A DNA stretch of 64,000 nt from Kribbella kalugense (GCF_004365875.1 NZ_SODF01000003.1:295763-359762), one strand, 5' to 3'. Shown: positions 35,634 through 45,231, numbered from the stretch's first letter. Translations and numbers: made by a program. Notes: generated from the letters alone by a model not told the origin.

Positions 35634-36464
35634 TCAGATCTTGCGGCCGACCCCGCCGACGATGCACTCCTCGACCTGGCTCAGCGGCTTGAGCCGCGGG
35701 CCGTCCGGCCACCAGTCGTCGCAGAGCACCAGGCCTGGGGCGACGAGCTCCTGACCGGGGAAGAACTCCATCAGTTCCGCGCGGGTGCGGAACCTACCGC
35801 TGCCCATCGGGCTGTGGATGAACTTGTCCTCCATCTTCCGGGCGACCTCGGAGTGCTCCGGAGTCTCCGGATTGTAGAAGTGCGAAACCACCGTGTACGA
35901 CCCGGGCACCACCGCGTCGACGTACTTCTGCATGATCTGCGCGCCCTCGGTGCCGATGTAGTGGTGCAGCGTGCCGTTGTGGATCACGGCGATCGGCTCG
36001 CCGAAGTCGAGGAAGTCACGCACCTCGGGCTTGCTCAGCACCTCGTCCGGATCGAAGATGTCGGCGCTGATGAACAGCGTGTTCTCGTTCTCCTCGAGCA
36101 GCGCCCGGCCGTGCGCGAGCACCACCGGGTCGTTGTCGATGTAGAGCACCTTGGCCTCGGGCTGGATCCGCTGCACGACCTGGTGGGTGTTCTCGGCGGT
36201 CGGCAGACCGGACCCGCAGTCGAGGTACTGCGTGATACCCGCCTGGCCGGCCAGGAACCGGCAGGCGCGGATCAGGAAGTTCCGGTTCGACCAGGCCAGG
36301 TCCTGGGCCTGCGGCGCGGCGGCCTGGACCCCGCGCAGTACCTCGCGGTCGACCTCGAAGTTGTCCTTGCCGCCCAAGAAGGCGTCGTACACGCGGGCGA
36401 TACTGGCCCGGGAGGTGTCCACGCCGACCGGGATCGAACTGGGTGCCTTGGTGGCGTCGACCAT
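35634..36464 (-). CDS. SAM-dependent methyltransferase, DUF574/PF04672 family
   Basis: The 276-residue protein has the family start (SIPVGVDTSRASIARVYDAFLGGKDNFEVD), the SAM loop YLDCGSGLP, and VLYIDNDPVVLAHGRAL. This actinobacterial family is abundant and mostly uncharacterised. ATG 36464 is chosen from family length. It is divergent from an XRE/DUF5753 regulator, a frequent neighbour of such genes. Confidence 0.9.
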   Translation of the reverse strand: MVDATKAPSSIPVGVDTSRASIARVYDAFLGGKDNFEVDREVLRGVQAAAPQAQDLAWSNRNFLIRACRFLAGQAGITQYLDCGSGLPTAENTHQVVQRIQPEAKVLYIDNDPVVLAHGRALLEENENTLFISADIFDPDEVLSKPEVRDFLDFGEPIAVIHNGTLHHYIGTEGAQIMQKYVDAVVPGSYTVVSHFYNPETPEHSEVARKMEDKFIHSPMGSGRFRTRAELMEFFPGQELVAPGLVLCDDWWPDGPRLKPLSQVEECIVGGVGRKI

Positions 36465-36630
36465 CAGTGAACCTCGCAGAGAGTGAATGGGTGCGTCTGT
36501 TCGACCGACTCTACCGAGAGTACGGCGCGCTGAACACATCGTGTCGGCGCGTGCGGTATGGACATGTTCACGATCCGTTATGGAATGATCAACTGCTGCA
36601 CACCGAACCACTGCTGCTGGGAGGCGAGAC

Positions 36631-37509
36631 GTGACCGAGCCGGGCGCGTACAGCGGTCCGACCGCGCTGCGCATCATGCTCGGGGTTCACCTGCGCCGCC
36701 TGCGTGAGGAAGCCGAGATCAGCCGGACCGACGCGGGCTGGGCGATCCGCGGCTCGGAGTCCAAGATCAGCCGGCTGGAGCTGGGCCGGGTCGGCTTCAA
36801 GGTCCGCGACGTCGAGGACCTGCTGACGCTCTACAAGGTGGACGACGGCGACGAGCGCGAACGCCTGCTGACGTTGGCGCGCGAGGCCAACAACCCGGGC
36901 TGGTGGCAACGGTACGACGACCTGACGCCGGCCTGGTTCCAGTCGTACCTCGGGCTGGAGATGGCTGCGGATCTGATTCGTACGTTCGAGTTGCAGTTCG
37001 TGCCTGGGTTGCTGCAAACACCGGAGTACGCGCGTGCCGTGCTGAAGTTCGGCCGGCAGGATCTGCCCTTGCCACGGGCCGAGGAAGACCGGCTGGTCGC
37101 GTTGCGGCAGAGCCGCCAGGACGTGCTGACCCGGCAACGGCCGGCGCGGCTCTGGGCGGTCGTCGACGAAGCGGTACTGCGACGCCCGATCGGCAGCCCC
37201 GCGATCCTGAAAGCCCAACTGGAGTACCTGATCGAGGCCTCCCGCCGGCACAACGTCACGTTGCAGATCATCCCGTTCGCCAAGGGCGGCTACATCTCGA
37301 CCGGCGGCGCGTTCACCCTGCTCCGCTACAACGACAGCGACCTTCCCGACATCGTCTACATCGAGCACCTCACCAGCGCGATCTACCTCGACAAGCGCGA
37401 AGAACTCGACACGTACGTCGTCACGATGGACGCCGTCTCCATCACCGCGGCCCAGCCCCGCGAGACCGAAAACATCCTCCGCCAAGCCATCGCGCGACTC
37501 GACGTCTAA
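36631..37509 (+). CDS. XRE-family regulator with DUF5753 (Scr1-like) domain
   Basis: The 292-residue protein has an XRE helix-turn-helix (about residues 14-70: LRRLREEAEISRTDAGWAI, SESKISRLELGR) and a DUF5753 domain (about 105-285: IRTFELQFVPGLLQTPEYARA). These actinobacterial regulators often pair with small DUF397 proteins; none is seen here. The start is GTG 36631 after GGGAGG. Its stop overlaps the end of the HxlR gene by 4 bp. Confidence 0.9.
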   Translation: MTEPGAYSGPTALRIMLGVHLRRLREEAEISRTDAGWAIRGSESKISRLELGRVGFKVRDVEDLLTLYKVDDGDERERLLTLAREANNPGWWQRYDDLTPAWFQSYLGLEMAADLIRTFELQFVPGLLQTPEYARAVLKFGRQDLPLPRAEEDRLVALRQSRQDVLTRQRPARLWAVVDEAVLRRPIGSPAILKAQLEYLIEASRRHNVTLQIIPFAKGGYISTGGAFTLLRYNDSDLPDIVYIEHLTSAIYLDKREELDTYVVTMDAVSITAAQPRETENILRQAIARLDV

Positions 37510-37997
37510 CGAGGTTGCGCGCCCGGACCGGGGCGGAAGGCGACTTCTCTCGGTGTCGGCTCGTGGCCGCCCTCGCAGTGCATGGTGACGGTGACGCGTT
37601 CGCCGCAGTCGCCGCGGTGCCGTGGCTCGATCGGCGGACCGTCGTCGAGCGGGAGATACACGTCGGCCCACTGGATCATTGCCACCAGCACCGGGTAGAG
37701 GTCCAGACCCGCCTCGGTCAGCCGGTACTCCGAACGCTCGCGCTGGCCGGGCAGCCGATACGGATGGCGGCGAATCAGGCCGCGCTCGATCAGCGCCGCG
37801 AGCCGCTCGGTGAGCACCTGCCGCGGAATGCCGGCCCGGGCGCGGATGTCCTCGAACCGGCGGACGCCGACGAAGACCTCACGCAGTACGTGAAAAGTCC
37901 ACTTGTCGCCGAGGATCTCCATCGTCCGGGAGATCGTGCAGTTCTCCGTGGACCAGTTCATCGCCTCTGGTACCTGCTCGTCGACTGTCGTACTCAT
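37506..37997 (-). CDS. HxlR-family transcriptional regulator
   Basis: The 163-residue protein has the HxlR winged helix (residues 18-115: NCTISRTMEILGDKWTFHVL, RFEDIRARAGIPRQVLTERL, YRLTEAG). A C-terminal extension includes Cys and His residues (GDCGERVTVTMHCEGGH) that could bind metal or react with oxidants (inference). ATG 37997. It is divergent from a GNAT gene. Confidence 0.9.
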   Translation of the reverse strand: MSTTVDEQVPEAMNWSTENCTISRTMEILGDKWTFHVLREVFVGVRRFEDIRARAGIPRQVLTERLAALIERGLIRRHPYRLPGQRERSEYRLTEAGLDLYPVLVAMIQWADVYLPLDDGPPIEPRHRGDCGERVTVTMHCEGGHEPTPREVAFRPGPGAQPR

Positions 37998-38052
37998 GCC
38001 ATCATGATAAGTCCACTTGACAGACTCAGCCAAGTCAGAGCAGGCTGAATCC

Positions 38053-38649
38053 GTGAACCAGACTCAGACGAGACCGCCGCTCGTCCGACGCGCCGGCGAA
38101 CCCGACGCGGACGAGCTGGCGAGGATGCTGTCGCGACTGACCGACCTCAGCCGCTACTTCCGCTTCCAGACTGCCATCGGTTCCCCGCCGCGCGAGGCGC
38201 TGCTGTTGCGGATGCTCTGTCCAGCCGGCGCGGCCTTCGTGGCAACGCGCGAGGACACGATCGTCGGCCATGCGATGTGGGCCTGGGCTCCCGGCGACAC
38301 CACCGCCGAACTCGCCGCGATCATCGGTGAGGAGGAGCAACGCCGCGGCCTCGGAATTCGCATGTTGTCGATCGCTGCCGCAGACGCAATCTCTGCCGGC
38401 GCAACGCATTTCCTGTTCGTCGTCAGCGCCGCCAACGAACGCTCGATCCGGATGGTACGGCGACGTTGGCCGGAGGCGACCGTGGAACGCGACGGCACGC
38501 TGCTCACGTTCGTCGCGCCGGCTCGCCTACCGGACCAGCCGGAAGAACGCCCGAATGTCGTCGACAAGCAGGTCGGGAGCCTCCAGCGCGGCGAAGTGAC
38601 CGCCGCGGGTGAACTCCGACCAATGGACGATGTGGTGCCGGCGCTCTAG
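38053..38649 (+). CDS. GNAT-family N-acetyltransferase
   Basis: The 198-residue protein has a GNAT core with the acetyl-CoA loop EEQRRGLGIRML (motif A, Q/R-x-x-G-x-G/A). Start GTG 38053 is chosen; an open frame continues upstream without a good start. The final 40 residues (from about ARLPDQPEER) are antisense to the end of the epoxide hydrolase gene and look like read-through past a lost stop. Substrate unknown. Confidence 0.78.
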   Translation: MNQTQTRPPLVRRAGEPDADELARMLSRLTDLSRYFRFQTAIGSPPREALLLRMLCPAGAAFVATREDTIVGHAMWAWAPGDTTAELAAIIGEEEQRRGLGIRMLSIAAADAISAGATHFLFVVSAANERSIRMVRRRWPEATVERDGTLLTFVAPARLPDQPEERPNVVDKQVGSLQRGEVTAAGELRPMDDVVPAL

Positions 38650-39645
38650 CACCGACCGGATCGCGGGATCGGTCGGGAAGACCGCGACACCCGTCGGCAC
38701 ACTCGGCCGGATCTCGTCCGCCGCTTGGCGATTCTCGTAGTACAGGTTGGCGGAAGTCGCGCTGCTGTTGGTGAACCAGTAGATCGAAACGTCCGTTAGC
38801 AGGTGGTCCAGATCGACCGCGTCCTCAGGCAATTCACGGGCCGGATCGGTCCACTCCCAGAACTTCTCCAGGATCCACGCCAGCTGTCCGACCGGCGAGT
38901 CGCTCAACCCGAACGAGAGCGTCTGCGGCCGAGTCCCCTGCAGTTCGGCGTACCCGGTCCCGACCGCTCGCAATCGCTCGGCCGCCACCAACCGTTCTCG
39001 CTCGACATCGGTCAGCACATCACTGGCCTCAACTTGCGGGAACGCCAGCCCCCCGTTGATATGTACGCCGACCACGTGCTCCGGATCGACCTGCCCGACA
39101 AGCGGTGACACGACGGACCCGGTGTCGCCGCCTTGCGCGCCGTACCGCTCGTAGCCGAGCCGGTGCATCAACTCCGCCCAGGCACCGGCGATCCGGCCGT
39201 GATTCCAGCCATCCTGCAGGGGCAGCGAGAACCCATGCCCCGGCACGGAGGGTGCGACGACGTGAAACGCATCCCGCGGATCCCCGCCGTACGCCGCCGG
39301 ATCCGTCAACGGACCCAGCACCTCGAGGAACTCCGCAACCGAACCCGGCCACCCGTGCGTGAGAATCAACGGCAACGCGTCCGCAACCGGCGATCGCACG
39401 TGCAGGAAGTGAATCGTCTGCCCGTCGATCTCGGTGGTGAACTGCGGAAACTCGTTCAGCCGCGCCTCCCACAACCGCCAGTCGTACGCCGCCCATCGCT
39501 CCGCCACCCGGCGCACATACTCAACCGGCGCCCCACGCGTCCACCCGTCCCCAGGTAGTTGCCGAGGCCAACGAATTCGCGCCAGCCGGCTGCGCAGATC
39601 GTCCAGCGCGTCCTGCGGCACCGCGATCCGGAACTCAGAGATCAT
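38527..39645 (-). CDS. Epoxide hydrolase, microsomal type
   Basis: The 372-residue protein has the EHN N-terminal domain (FRIAVPQDALDDLRSRLARIRWP) and an alpha/beta-hydrolase fold with the oxyanion HGWPGS, nucleophile Asp in AQGGDTGS, a Tyr-rich lid (YWFTNSSATSANLYYEN) and catalytic His in RGGHFAALE. It opens epoxides to diols. Its start overlaps the stop of the VOC gene by 11 bp, so the two are co-transcribed. Confidence 0.92.
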   Translation of the reverse strand: MISEFRIAVPQDALDDLRSRLARIRWPRQLPGDGWTRGAPVEYVRRVAERWAAYDWRLWEARLNEFPQFTTEIDGQTIHFLHVRSPVADALPLILTHGWPGSVAEFLEVLGPLTDPAAYGGDPRDAFHVVAPSVPGHGFSLPLQDGWNHGRIAGAWAELMHRLGYERYGAQGGDTGSVVSPLVGQVDPEHVVGVHINGGLAFPQVEASDVLTDVERERLVAAERLRAVGTGYAELQGTRPQTLSFGLSDSPVGQLAWILEKFWEWTDPARELPEDAVDLDHLLTDVSIYWFTNSSATSANLYYENRQAADEIRPSVPTGVAVFPTDPAIRSVLERRHHIVHWSEFTRGGHFAALEAPDLLVDDIRAFFRLVR

Positions 39646-39979
39646 GCGCCCGCTCATGCAACGGCTCGTACAACCCAATCTCGCCACCACCCGGCAGCCG
39701 GAACGACGTCAACACACCCCACCGCTGCCGTTGCACCGCGGTGAACTCCACCCCGTGCACTGTCAGCTCGGCCATCGTCGCGTCGAGGTCATCGCACATC
39801 AGCAACAGCTCATGCGACGCGGTCTCCGCCGGATGCACCGCCACCTCGGCCGGCGGCAACTTGAAAATCAGCCAGCCCTGCCCCGCATCCACCGACGGAT
39901 ACCCGAGCACATCCCGGAAGAAGGCCCGATCCGCCTCGGCGTCAGTGCTGTAGACGATCACATGCGCTCCGTTGATCAT
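39635..39979 (-). CDS. VOC-family (glyoxalase/bleomycin-resistance fold) protein
   Basis: The 114-residue protein has paired beta-alpha-beta-beta-beta modules (HVIVYSTDAEADRAFFRDVLG, and LPGGGEIGLYEP at the end). Family members bind a metal and act on or sequester small molecules; His6 and the final Glu fit metal ligands. It is first in an operon with the epoxide hydrolase. Confidence 0.87.
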   Translation of the reverse strand: MINGAHVIVYSTDAEADRAFFRDVLGYPSVDAGQGWLIFKLPPAEVAVHPAETASHELLLMCDDLDATMAELTVHGVEFTAVQRQRWGVLTSFRLPGGGEIGLYEPLHERAHDL

Positions 39980-40032
39980 CTACAGGACTGTAGACGGGAA
40001 TACCGACACTCGCAGATCAGGTTGGCGACAGC

Positions 40033-40815
40033 ATGATCCTCGTGACGGGTGCGACCGGGAATGTCGGCCGAGAGCTGACCACGCTGCTGCCCGAGGCAAG
40101 AACGCTCAGTCGTCGATCAGGCGCTGACCTGGCCCGCCCCGACACGCTCACAGAGGCGCTCCACGACGTCGACAGCGTGTTCCTGGTTTGGCCGTTCCTC
40201 ACCGCCGACCGCGCCGCGGCGACGCTCGAGAAGGTTGCTCAGCACGCGCGGCGAGTCGTCTACCTGTCCTCGTCCGCTGTGCGGTTCGGCGCCGACACCG
40301 ACCCGATCACCCGGCTGCACTCCGACCTGGAGGCTGCCGTCCAGCACTCCGGGCTGGAGTGGACGATCCTCCGGGCCGACACCTTCGCGTCCAACGCGCT
40401 CGGCTGGGCCGGGCAGTTGCGGGCCGGCGACCTCGTTCGCGGACCCGACAGCGCCGCCACCGCCGTGATCGACCCGGCCGACATCGCGGCGGCCGCCGTA
40501 CGCGTCCTGCGTGAACCACAGCCGGGGACGGTGCACACTCTCACCGGACCGGAGGTGCTCAGCCGCGCCGACCAGGTAGCAATTCTCGGTACGGCGCTGG
40601 GTCGCGAGCTGACCTTCGCGCCGACGCCGTTCGACGAGGCGCGGGCGCAACTGCGTGCGGACGGGCGGCCGGACGCGCTCATCGACGCACTGATCGGCAG
40701 CGCCCAGAACCGGCCGGCGTCCGATCTGGTCACCGGCGCCGTGCAGGACCTGACCGGTCGGCCCGCGCGGAGTTTCCGCGCCTGGGCCGACCGGAACGCG
40801 GCCGCCTTCGGCTGA
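40033..40815 (+). CDS. NmrA-like NAD(P)H-binding protein
   Basis: The 260-residue atypical SDR has TGATGNVGRELTTLL for cofactor binding and the NmrA-type WTILRADTFASNALGWA. Family members act as quinone reductases or redox sensors. Its TGA and the ferredoxin gene's stop on the other strand abut as TGATCA with no gap. Confidence 0.87.
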   Translation: MILVTGATGNVGRELTTLLPEARTLSRRSGADLARPDTLTEALHDVDSVFLVWPFLTADRAAATLEKVAQHARRVVYLSSSAVRFGADTDPITRLHSDLEAAVQHSGLEWTILRADTFASNALGWAGQLRAGDLVRGPDSAATAVIDPADIAAAAVRVLREPQPGTVHTLTGPEVLSRADQVAILGTALGRELTFAPTPFDEARAQLRADGRPDALIDALIGSAQNRPASDLVTGAVQDLTGRPARSFRAWADRNAAAFG

Positions 40816-41010
40816 TCAGTCCTCGACGACGATGGCCAAGGCCGGGCAGACGGCTGCCGCCTGATGTACGTCGGCGGCGAGGTCCTCGGAGGGGTTGTCG
40901 GTGAGGAGTACGACGATGCCGTCCTCGTCACGTTGGTCGAAGACGTCAGCCGCGGCGGTCACACACTGGCCGGAGGCGACGCACTTGTCCTGGTCGACGA
41001 TGATCTTCAT
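40816..41010 (-). CDS. [3Fe-4S] ferredoxin of a P450 system
   Basis: The 64-residue protein has Cys10-x5-Cys16-x38-Cys55-Pro, the pattern of single-cluster [3Fe-4S] ferredoxins that feed actinobacterial P450s. It lies 12 bp after the adjacent P450 gene and would carry electrons from the reductase at 42249 to one or both P450s. Confidence 0.92.
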   Translation of the reverse strand: MKIIVDQDKCVASGQCVTAAADVFDQRDEDGIVVLLTDNPSEDLAADVHQAAAVCPALAIVVED

Positions 41011-41022
41011 GAGGTTGTCCTT

Positions 41023-42219
41023 TCACCAAGTGACGGGGAGCGAGTAGACGCCGTACACCGCGCCGTCGTGCTTGAACGGGATCTCGTCCAGCTCGACCGC
41101 CCGGCGCAGCGTCGGGATCCGGCGGTAGACCGTGCTGTACACGACCTGCAGCTCCATCCGCGCCAACGGTTGCCCAAGGCATTGATGTACGCCGAAGCCG
41201 AACGCGACATGCCGCCGCGCGTCCCGGTGCACGTCCAGCGTGTCCGGATCGGAGAACACCGACTCGTCCCGGTTCGCGATGTCGTTCGGGAAAATCACGC
41301 CGTCGCCGGCCTTGATCACCTGCCCGTGCAGCTCGATGTCCTCGAGCACCGCACGCCGCCGGCCGTTGTGGGTGATGTTCAGGTACCGCAGCAGCTCCTC
41401 GACAGCACTCGCGACCACCGACGGGTCGTCGGTCTCCCGCAGTACGGCGAGCTGCTCCGGGTGCTCGAGTAGCGCAAGGGTGCCGAGGGCAATCATGTTC
41501 GCAGTCGTCTCGTGACCGGCGATCAGCAACAGCACGCCGATCCCGGCCGCCTCCTGCTGGGTGAGCTCGCCGGACTTGACCCGCTCGGTCAGCCCGGACA
41601 GTAGGTCGTCGCCCGGGTTCTCCAGCTTCTCGCCGACCAGCTTGTCGAGGTACGACGCGAGGTTGCCGTGCGCCGCGGTCCGTTCCTCGAGCGATGCGGT
41701 CATCCGGATCATCGTCTTGCTGTTCTGCTGGAAGAAGTCGTGGTCGGCGTACGGGACACCGAGCAGCTGGCAGATCACCAGCGACGGCACCGGCAGCGCG
41801 AACGCCTCCACCAGGTCGACCGGCTTCGGACCCGCCAGCAGGTCGTCGATCAACCCGTCGACGATCTTCTGTACGCCGTCCCGCATCGCCTCGATTCGCT
41901 TGATCATGAACGGCGCGGTCACCATCCGGCGCATCCGCGCGTGCTCCGGGTCGTCCATCAGGATGAACCCGATGCCGACCCCGTCCTTCCGCGGCGGCTG
42001 CCCGGTCGGACTCGGGTAGCCCGGCGTGGTGACGTCGGCGCTCAGTCGCGGATCGGCGAGCAGCTTGCGCTGGTCGTCGTACCGCGTCACCAGCCAGGCG
42101 GGCTTGCCGAAGATGTCCACCTTGACCAGCGGCGCCTCCTGCTGCAGTTCGCGCAGCTGCGGTGGCGGATCAAACGGGCAACCTGTTGCCCGGGTCATCG
42201 GATAAACCGGAGTAGTCAT
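41023..42219 (-). CDS. Cytochrome P450 (first)
   Basis: The 398-residue P450 has the I-helix AGHETT, the K-helix Glu-x-x-Arg (VEELLRYL) and heme ligand Cys347 in FGFGVHQCLGQ. The DDPEHARMRR segment is normal for bacterial class I enzymes. It probably hydroxylates a small molecule; the substrate is unknown. It is fourth in a five-gene operon. Confidence 0.94.
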   Translation of the reverse strand: MTTPVYPMTRATGCPFDPPPQLRELQQEAPLVKVDIFGKPAWLVTRYDDQRKLLADPRLSADVTTPGYPSPTGQPPRKDGVGIGFILMDDPEHARMRRMVTAPFMIKRIEAMRDGVQKIVDGLIDDLLAGPKPVDLVEAFALPVPSLVICQLLGVPYADHDFFQQNSKTMIRMTASLEERTAAHGNLASYLDKLVGEKLENPGDDLLSGLTERVKSGELTQQEAAGIGVLLLIAGHETTANMIALGTLALLEHPEQLAVLRETDDPSVVASAVEELLRYLNITHNGRRRAVLEDIELHGQVIKAGDGVIFPNDIANRDESVFSDPDTLDVHRDARRHVAFGFGVHQCLGQPLARMELQVVYSTVYRRIPTLRRAVELDEIPFKHDGAVYGVYSLPVTW

Positions 42220-42248
42220 ACAAATCCTTCCCCAGAGAGGCGTTGCGT

Positions 42249-43391
42249 TTACGCGTGCACGAGCTGCTCCCGGTGCACGCGGGTCTGTTTCGGCAGGTTC
42301 CAGCCGAGCACCGCGACGAGCCGATCGCCGCGGCGGTAGTGGGCGACGAAGCGACCGTCCGCGACGTTGCCTTCAGCAACGGTGACCTCGGCGTCGGCGG
42401 ACGGGCGGCCGTGGACCTGGACCTTCACCGCGAACTGGTCGGTCCAGAAGTACGGGATCGGTCGATAGGCGAGCGACTCACCGAGAATGTTGGCGGCGAC
42501 ACACATCGCCTGTTCGGTCGCGTTGGTCCGATTCTCCAACCGCAGCAGGGAATCCTCGTGCTGCCAGCGCGCCACGTCGCCGGCCGCGTAGACGCCGTCG
42601 GCCGCCCGGCAGTAGGCATCGCAGACCACACCGTTGTCGAGCCGGAGCCCGCTCCCATCCAGCCACTCGGTCGCCGGCGACGCACCCAATGCCACGACCA
42701 CCACGTCCGCGGGCAGTACGTCGCCATCGGCCAGTCGTACGCCGCTGACCCGACCGTCCACGTCCGTCAGCCCGGTGACCGCCATACCCAACCGAAGGTC
42801 GACGCCTTCAGCCGCGTGCAGCTCAGCCAGCAACCCACCGACCATTGGACCGAGCTGACTCTCCAGCGGCACCGCCTGCGGACCCGCCATCGTGACGGCG
42901 AGCCCGAGCTTGCGAGCAGTCGCGGCGATCTCGGCACCGAGTACGCCGTCGCCCACCACGACGACGCGCGCGCCCTCCACCAGGTCCTTGCGCAAGGCCG
43001 CGGCGTCGTCGAGAGTCCGCAGTACATGCACGCCCTGGAGATCCGGCCCAGGAAGGCGGCGCGGCGTCAGCCCCGTCGCGATGACCACCGCATCAGCCGT
43101 CAGCGCGCGGCCGGCAGCAGTCCGCACCAGCCTGCGATCGACGTCCAACGCCACAGCAGAGTCACCCAGGACGAACTCGGCGTCCAGCGCCGACAGCATC
43201 GTGTCCGGACGCAGCCGGGTCCGGGCCTCGTCCCAGTCGCCGCAGAGGAACTGCTTGGACAACGGCGGCCGGTCGTACGGCGGATGCCACTCGGCACCGA
43301 GCACCGTGATCGGCTCCCGATATCCCTTCCGCCGTAGGGCTTCCACGGTCGTCAACCCGGCCGCGGAGGCACCCACGACCAACACACTCAT
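42249..43391 (-). CDS. FAD-dependent ferredoxin reductase
   Basis: The 380-residue flavoprotein has an FAD loop (VVGASAAGLTTVEALRRKG), an NAD(P)H loop (VVVGDGVLGAEIAATARKLG) and YAAGDVARW. It belongs with putidaredoxin/rhodocoxin reductases that pass electrons from NAD(P)H to a P450 ferredoxin. Its start overlaps the TetR stop as ATGA. Confidence 0.93.
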   Translation of the reverse strand: MSVLVVGASAAGLTTVEALRRKGYREPITVLGAEWHPPYDRPPLSKQFLCGDWDEARTRLRPDTMLSALDAEFVLGDSAVALDVDRRLVRTAAGRALTADAVVIATGLTPRRLPGPDLQGVHVLRTLDDAAALRKDLVEGARVVVVGDGVLGAEIAATARKLGLAVTMAGPQAVPLESQLGPMVGGLLAELHAAEGVDLRLGMAVTGLTDVDGRVSGVRLADGDVLPADVVVVALGASPATEWLDGSGLRLDNGVVCDAYCRAADGVYAAGDVARWQHEDSLLRLENRTNATEQAMCVAANILGESLAYRPIPYFWTDQFAVKVQVHGRPSADAEVTVAEGNVADGRFVAHYRRGDRLVAVLGWNLPKQTRVHREQLVHA

Positions 43392-44032
43392 GCAGTCACC
43401 GGTGCGGTCAGTAGTCCGACGATCCCGTCGATGAGACCGTCAGCCATCTCGTGCCAGGTCGCCCGGGCGGTCGGCGTACCCTCGGCCAGCGCCAGCTCGA
43501 ACTCCGCGGTCATCTGGATGATCAAGTGCCGAGCCATGTCGCCGCGCTCGATCCGGACCGGCGGCGGGAGCTCCGCGAGGTGATCGCTCAGCCCCTCGAT
43601 GACACGCTGCAGGGTCGGCGAGCCCAGCGACTCCTGGAGCTGGATCTGGCGCAGCGACGGGTCGTTCATCAACTGCGCGTTGAACCGGGCCGTCCAACTC
43701 GGCGTACCGAGGCTGCCCATGTGGTCCGTCGAGGACCTCACCAGGATCGTCACCCAGTCCCGGACATCCGGATCCGCGCCGAGCTCCGCGATCAGCTCGC
43801 GGCGCCGCTCCTCGACCGGCGCCGCGTGCTTGCGGACAATCTCCCGGACCAGGTCGGTCTTGGTCCCGAAGTGGTACCCGACAGCGGTGTTGTTGCCCTG
43901 GCCGGCCGCCTCACTGATCTGCCGGTTGGACACCTCGTGCACACCACGCTCCGCGAACATCCGCTCGGCCGTGGCCAGGATCAGATCGCGGGTCGCGTTC
44001 ACCCTTGCGGATCGGACCGTTTTCGACATCAT
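43388..44032 (-). CDS. TetR-family regulator inside the P450 operon
   Basis: The 214-residue protein has an N-terminal TetR helix-turn-helix (TRDLILATAERMFAERGVHEVSNRQISEAA, GYHFGTKTDLV) and a ligand domain of about 150 residues. Its start overlaps the upstream P450 stop (TGATG), and its stop overlaps the reductase start. As part of the operon it would autoregulate, probably through the palindromes at 45275-45303, and control the divergent MFS gene. Confidence 0.9.
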   Translation of the reverse strand: MMSKTVRSARVNATRDLILATAERMFAERGVHEVSNRQISEAAGQGNNTAVGYHFGTKTDLVREIVRKHAAPVEERRRELIAELGADPDVRDWVTILVRSSTDHMGSLGTPSWTARFNAQLMNDPSLRQIQLQESLGSPTLQRVIEGLSDHLAELPPPVRIERGDMARHLIIQMTAEFELALAEGTPTARATWHEMADGLIDGIVGLLTAPVTA

Positions 44033-45231
44033 CACCAGATCACCCTTACCTCCCGGAGTCCGCCGACGAGCAATCCCTCGACGAGCGGCAACTCCGCAGC
44101 CGGCACCGCCAACTCCAACGTCGGCAGCCTCCGTAGCAACACTTCCAGAACCACTTGCAGCTCGGTCCGCGCCAGCGACTGACCGATGCACGAATGCGGC
44201 CCGGCTCCGAACGCCAGGTGCACGTTGGGACTCCGGGTCAGGTCCATCTCGCCGGCGTCGTCGAAGATCCGCTCGTCCCGGTTCGCCGACGCCATGCTGC
44301 ACACCGCCGTCGTCCCCGCGGGCAGTACGCCGTCCGCGAGCTCGAGCTCCTCGGACACGTACCGGATCATCCCGAAGCCGGCGTTCGCGTCGTACCGCAA
44401 CGTCTCCTCGACGGCGGTGCGGACGAGCGCCGGATCGGCGAGCAGTTGCTCCCAGCGTTCGCGGTCGGCGAGCAGCATCGCCATCATCTTGCCGATCATG
44501 TTGGTCGTGGTCTCGTGGCCGGCGATCAGCAGCCCCATGCCGGTCGAGACGAGCGCGTCGTCGCTCAACCGCTCGCCGGCCGAGTCGGTCCCGGTGATCA
44601 GGTCGCTCAGCAGATCGGTGCCCGGGTCCGCACGCTTGGCCTCGATGTGGCCGGCCATGTACGCCGCGAACTCGGTGTGCGCGGCCTCCATGTCAGCGGC
44701 CGAGTAGCGGCTCAGGTTCAGGAACGTGTCGGAGCAGTACGAGAACCGCTCACGGTCCGACGCCGGTACGCCGAGCAGCTCGCAGATCACCCAGACCGGC
44801 AACGGGAATCCGAGATTCGCCTTCAGATCGGCCGGCCTCCCGCGCTCGACCATGTCATCGACGAGCTGATCGGCCATCGCCTCGATCGCGGGCCGCAACG
44901 CCGCCATCCGCTTGGCGGTGAACCACTTGGTGATCATCCGCCGCCAGCGCTGATGCCCGTCCCCCGACTGCGGTACGCCGGGCCGCCGCCGGTCGAACAC
45001 CCCGGTGCCTTCGGCGGAGACCCGCGCGGCGCCGTCCGCGGACCGGGCGAACCGCGGGTCGGACAGCACCTGGCGAACGTCGTCGTACCGCGTGAGCAAG
45101 GCGGCCTGGTCGCCGCTGGGCAGCCGGACGTGGGCGACCGGGCACTGTTGCCGCAGCCGCTCCCACTCCGGCGGCGGCTCGATCGCATCGATGGGCGGAA
45201 TCGGGTAGTCGATCTGATCACCTTGAGTCAC
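44032..45231 (-). CDS. Cytochrome P450 (second)
   Basis: The 399-residue P450 has AGHETT, VEETLRYD and heme ligand Cys348 in FGAGPHSCIGQ. It differs clearly in sequence from the P450 at 41023, so it is not a recent duplicate. GTG 45231 follows GGAGGTGA. It is first in the operon P450-tetR-reductase-P450-ferredoxin and shares those redox partners. Confidence 0.94.
   Translation of the reverse strand: MTQGDQIDYPIPPIDAIEPPPEWERLRQQCPVAHVRLPSGDQAALLTRYDDVRQVLSDPRFARSADGAARVSAEGTGVFDRRRPGVPQSGDGHQRWRRMITKWFTAKRMAALRPAIEAMADQLVDDMVERGRPADLKANLGFPLPVWVICELLGVPASDRERFSYCSDTFLNLSRYSAADMEAAHTEFAAYMAGHIEAKRADPGTDLLSDLITGTDSAGERLSDDALVSTGMGLLIAGHETTTNMIGKMMAMLLADRERWEQLLADPALVRTAVEETLRYDANAGFGMIRYVSEELELADGVLPAGTTAVCSMASANRDERIFDDAGEMDLTRSPNVHLAFGAGPHSCIGQSLARTELQVVLEVLLRRLPTLELAVPAAELPLVEGLLVGGLREVRVIW

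Noticed and set aside
36531-36570. TGAACA ... TGTTCA inverted repeat before the XRE/DUF5753 gene
   Set aside because: The arms are six bases and widely spaced; expected by chance in a region of this size.
38011-38036. HxlR operator (ACTTGAC ... GCCAAGT) between HxlR and GNAT genes
   Set aside because: The inverted repeat is imperfect and short; too weak to list as a site.
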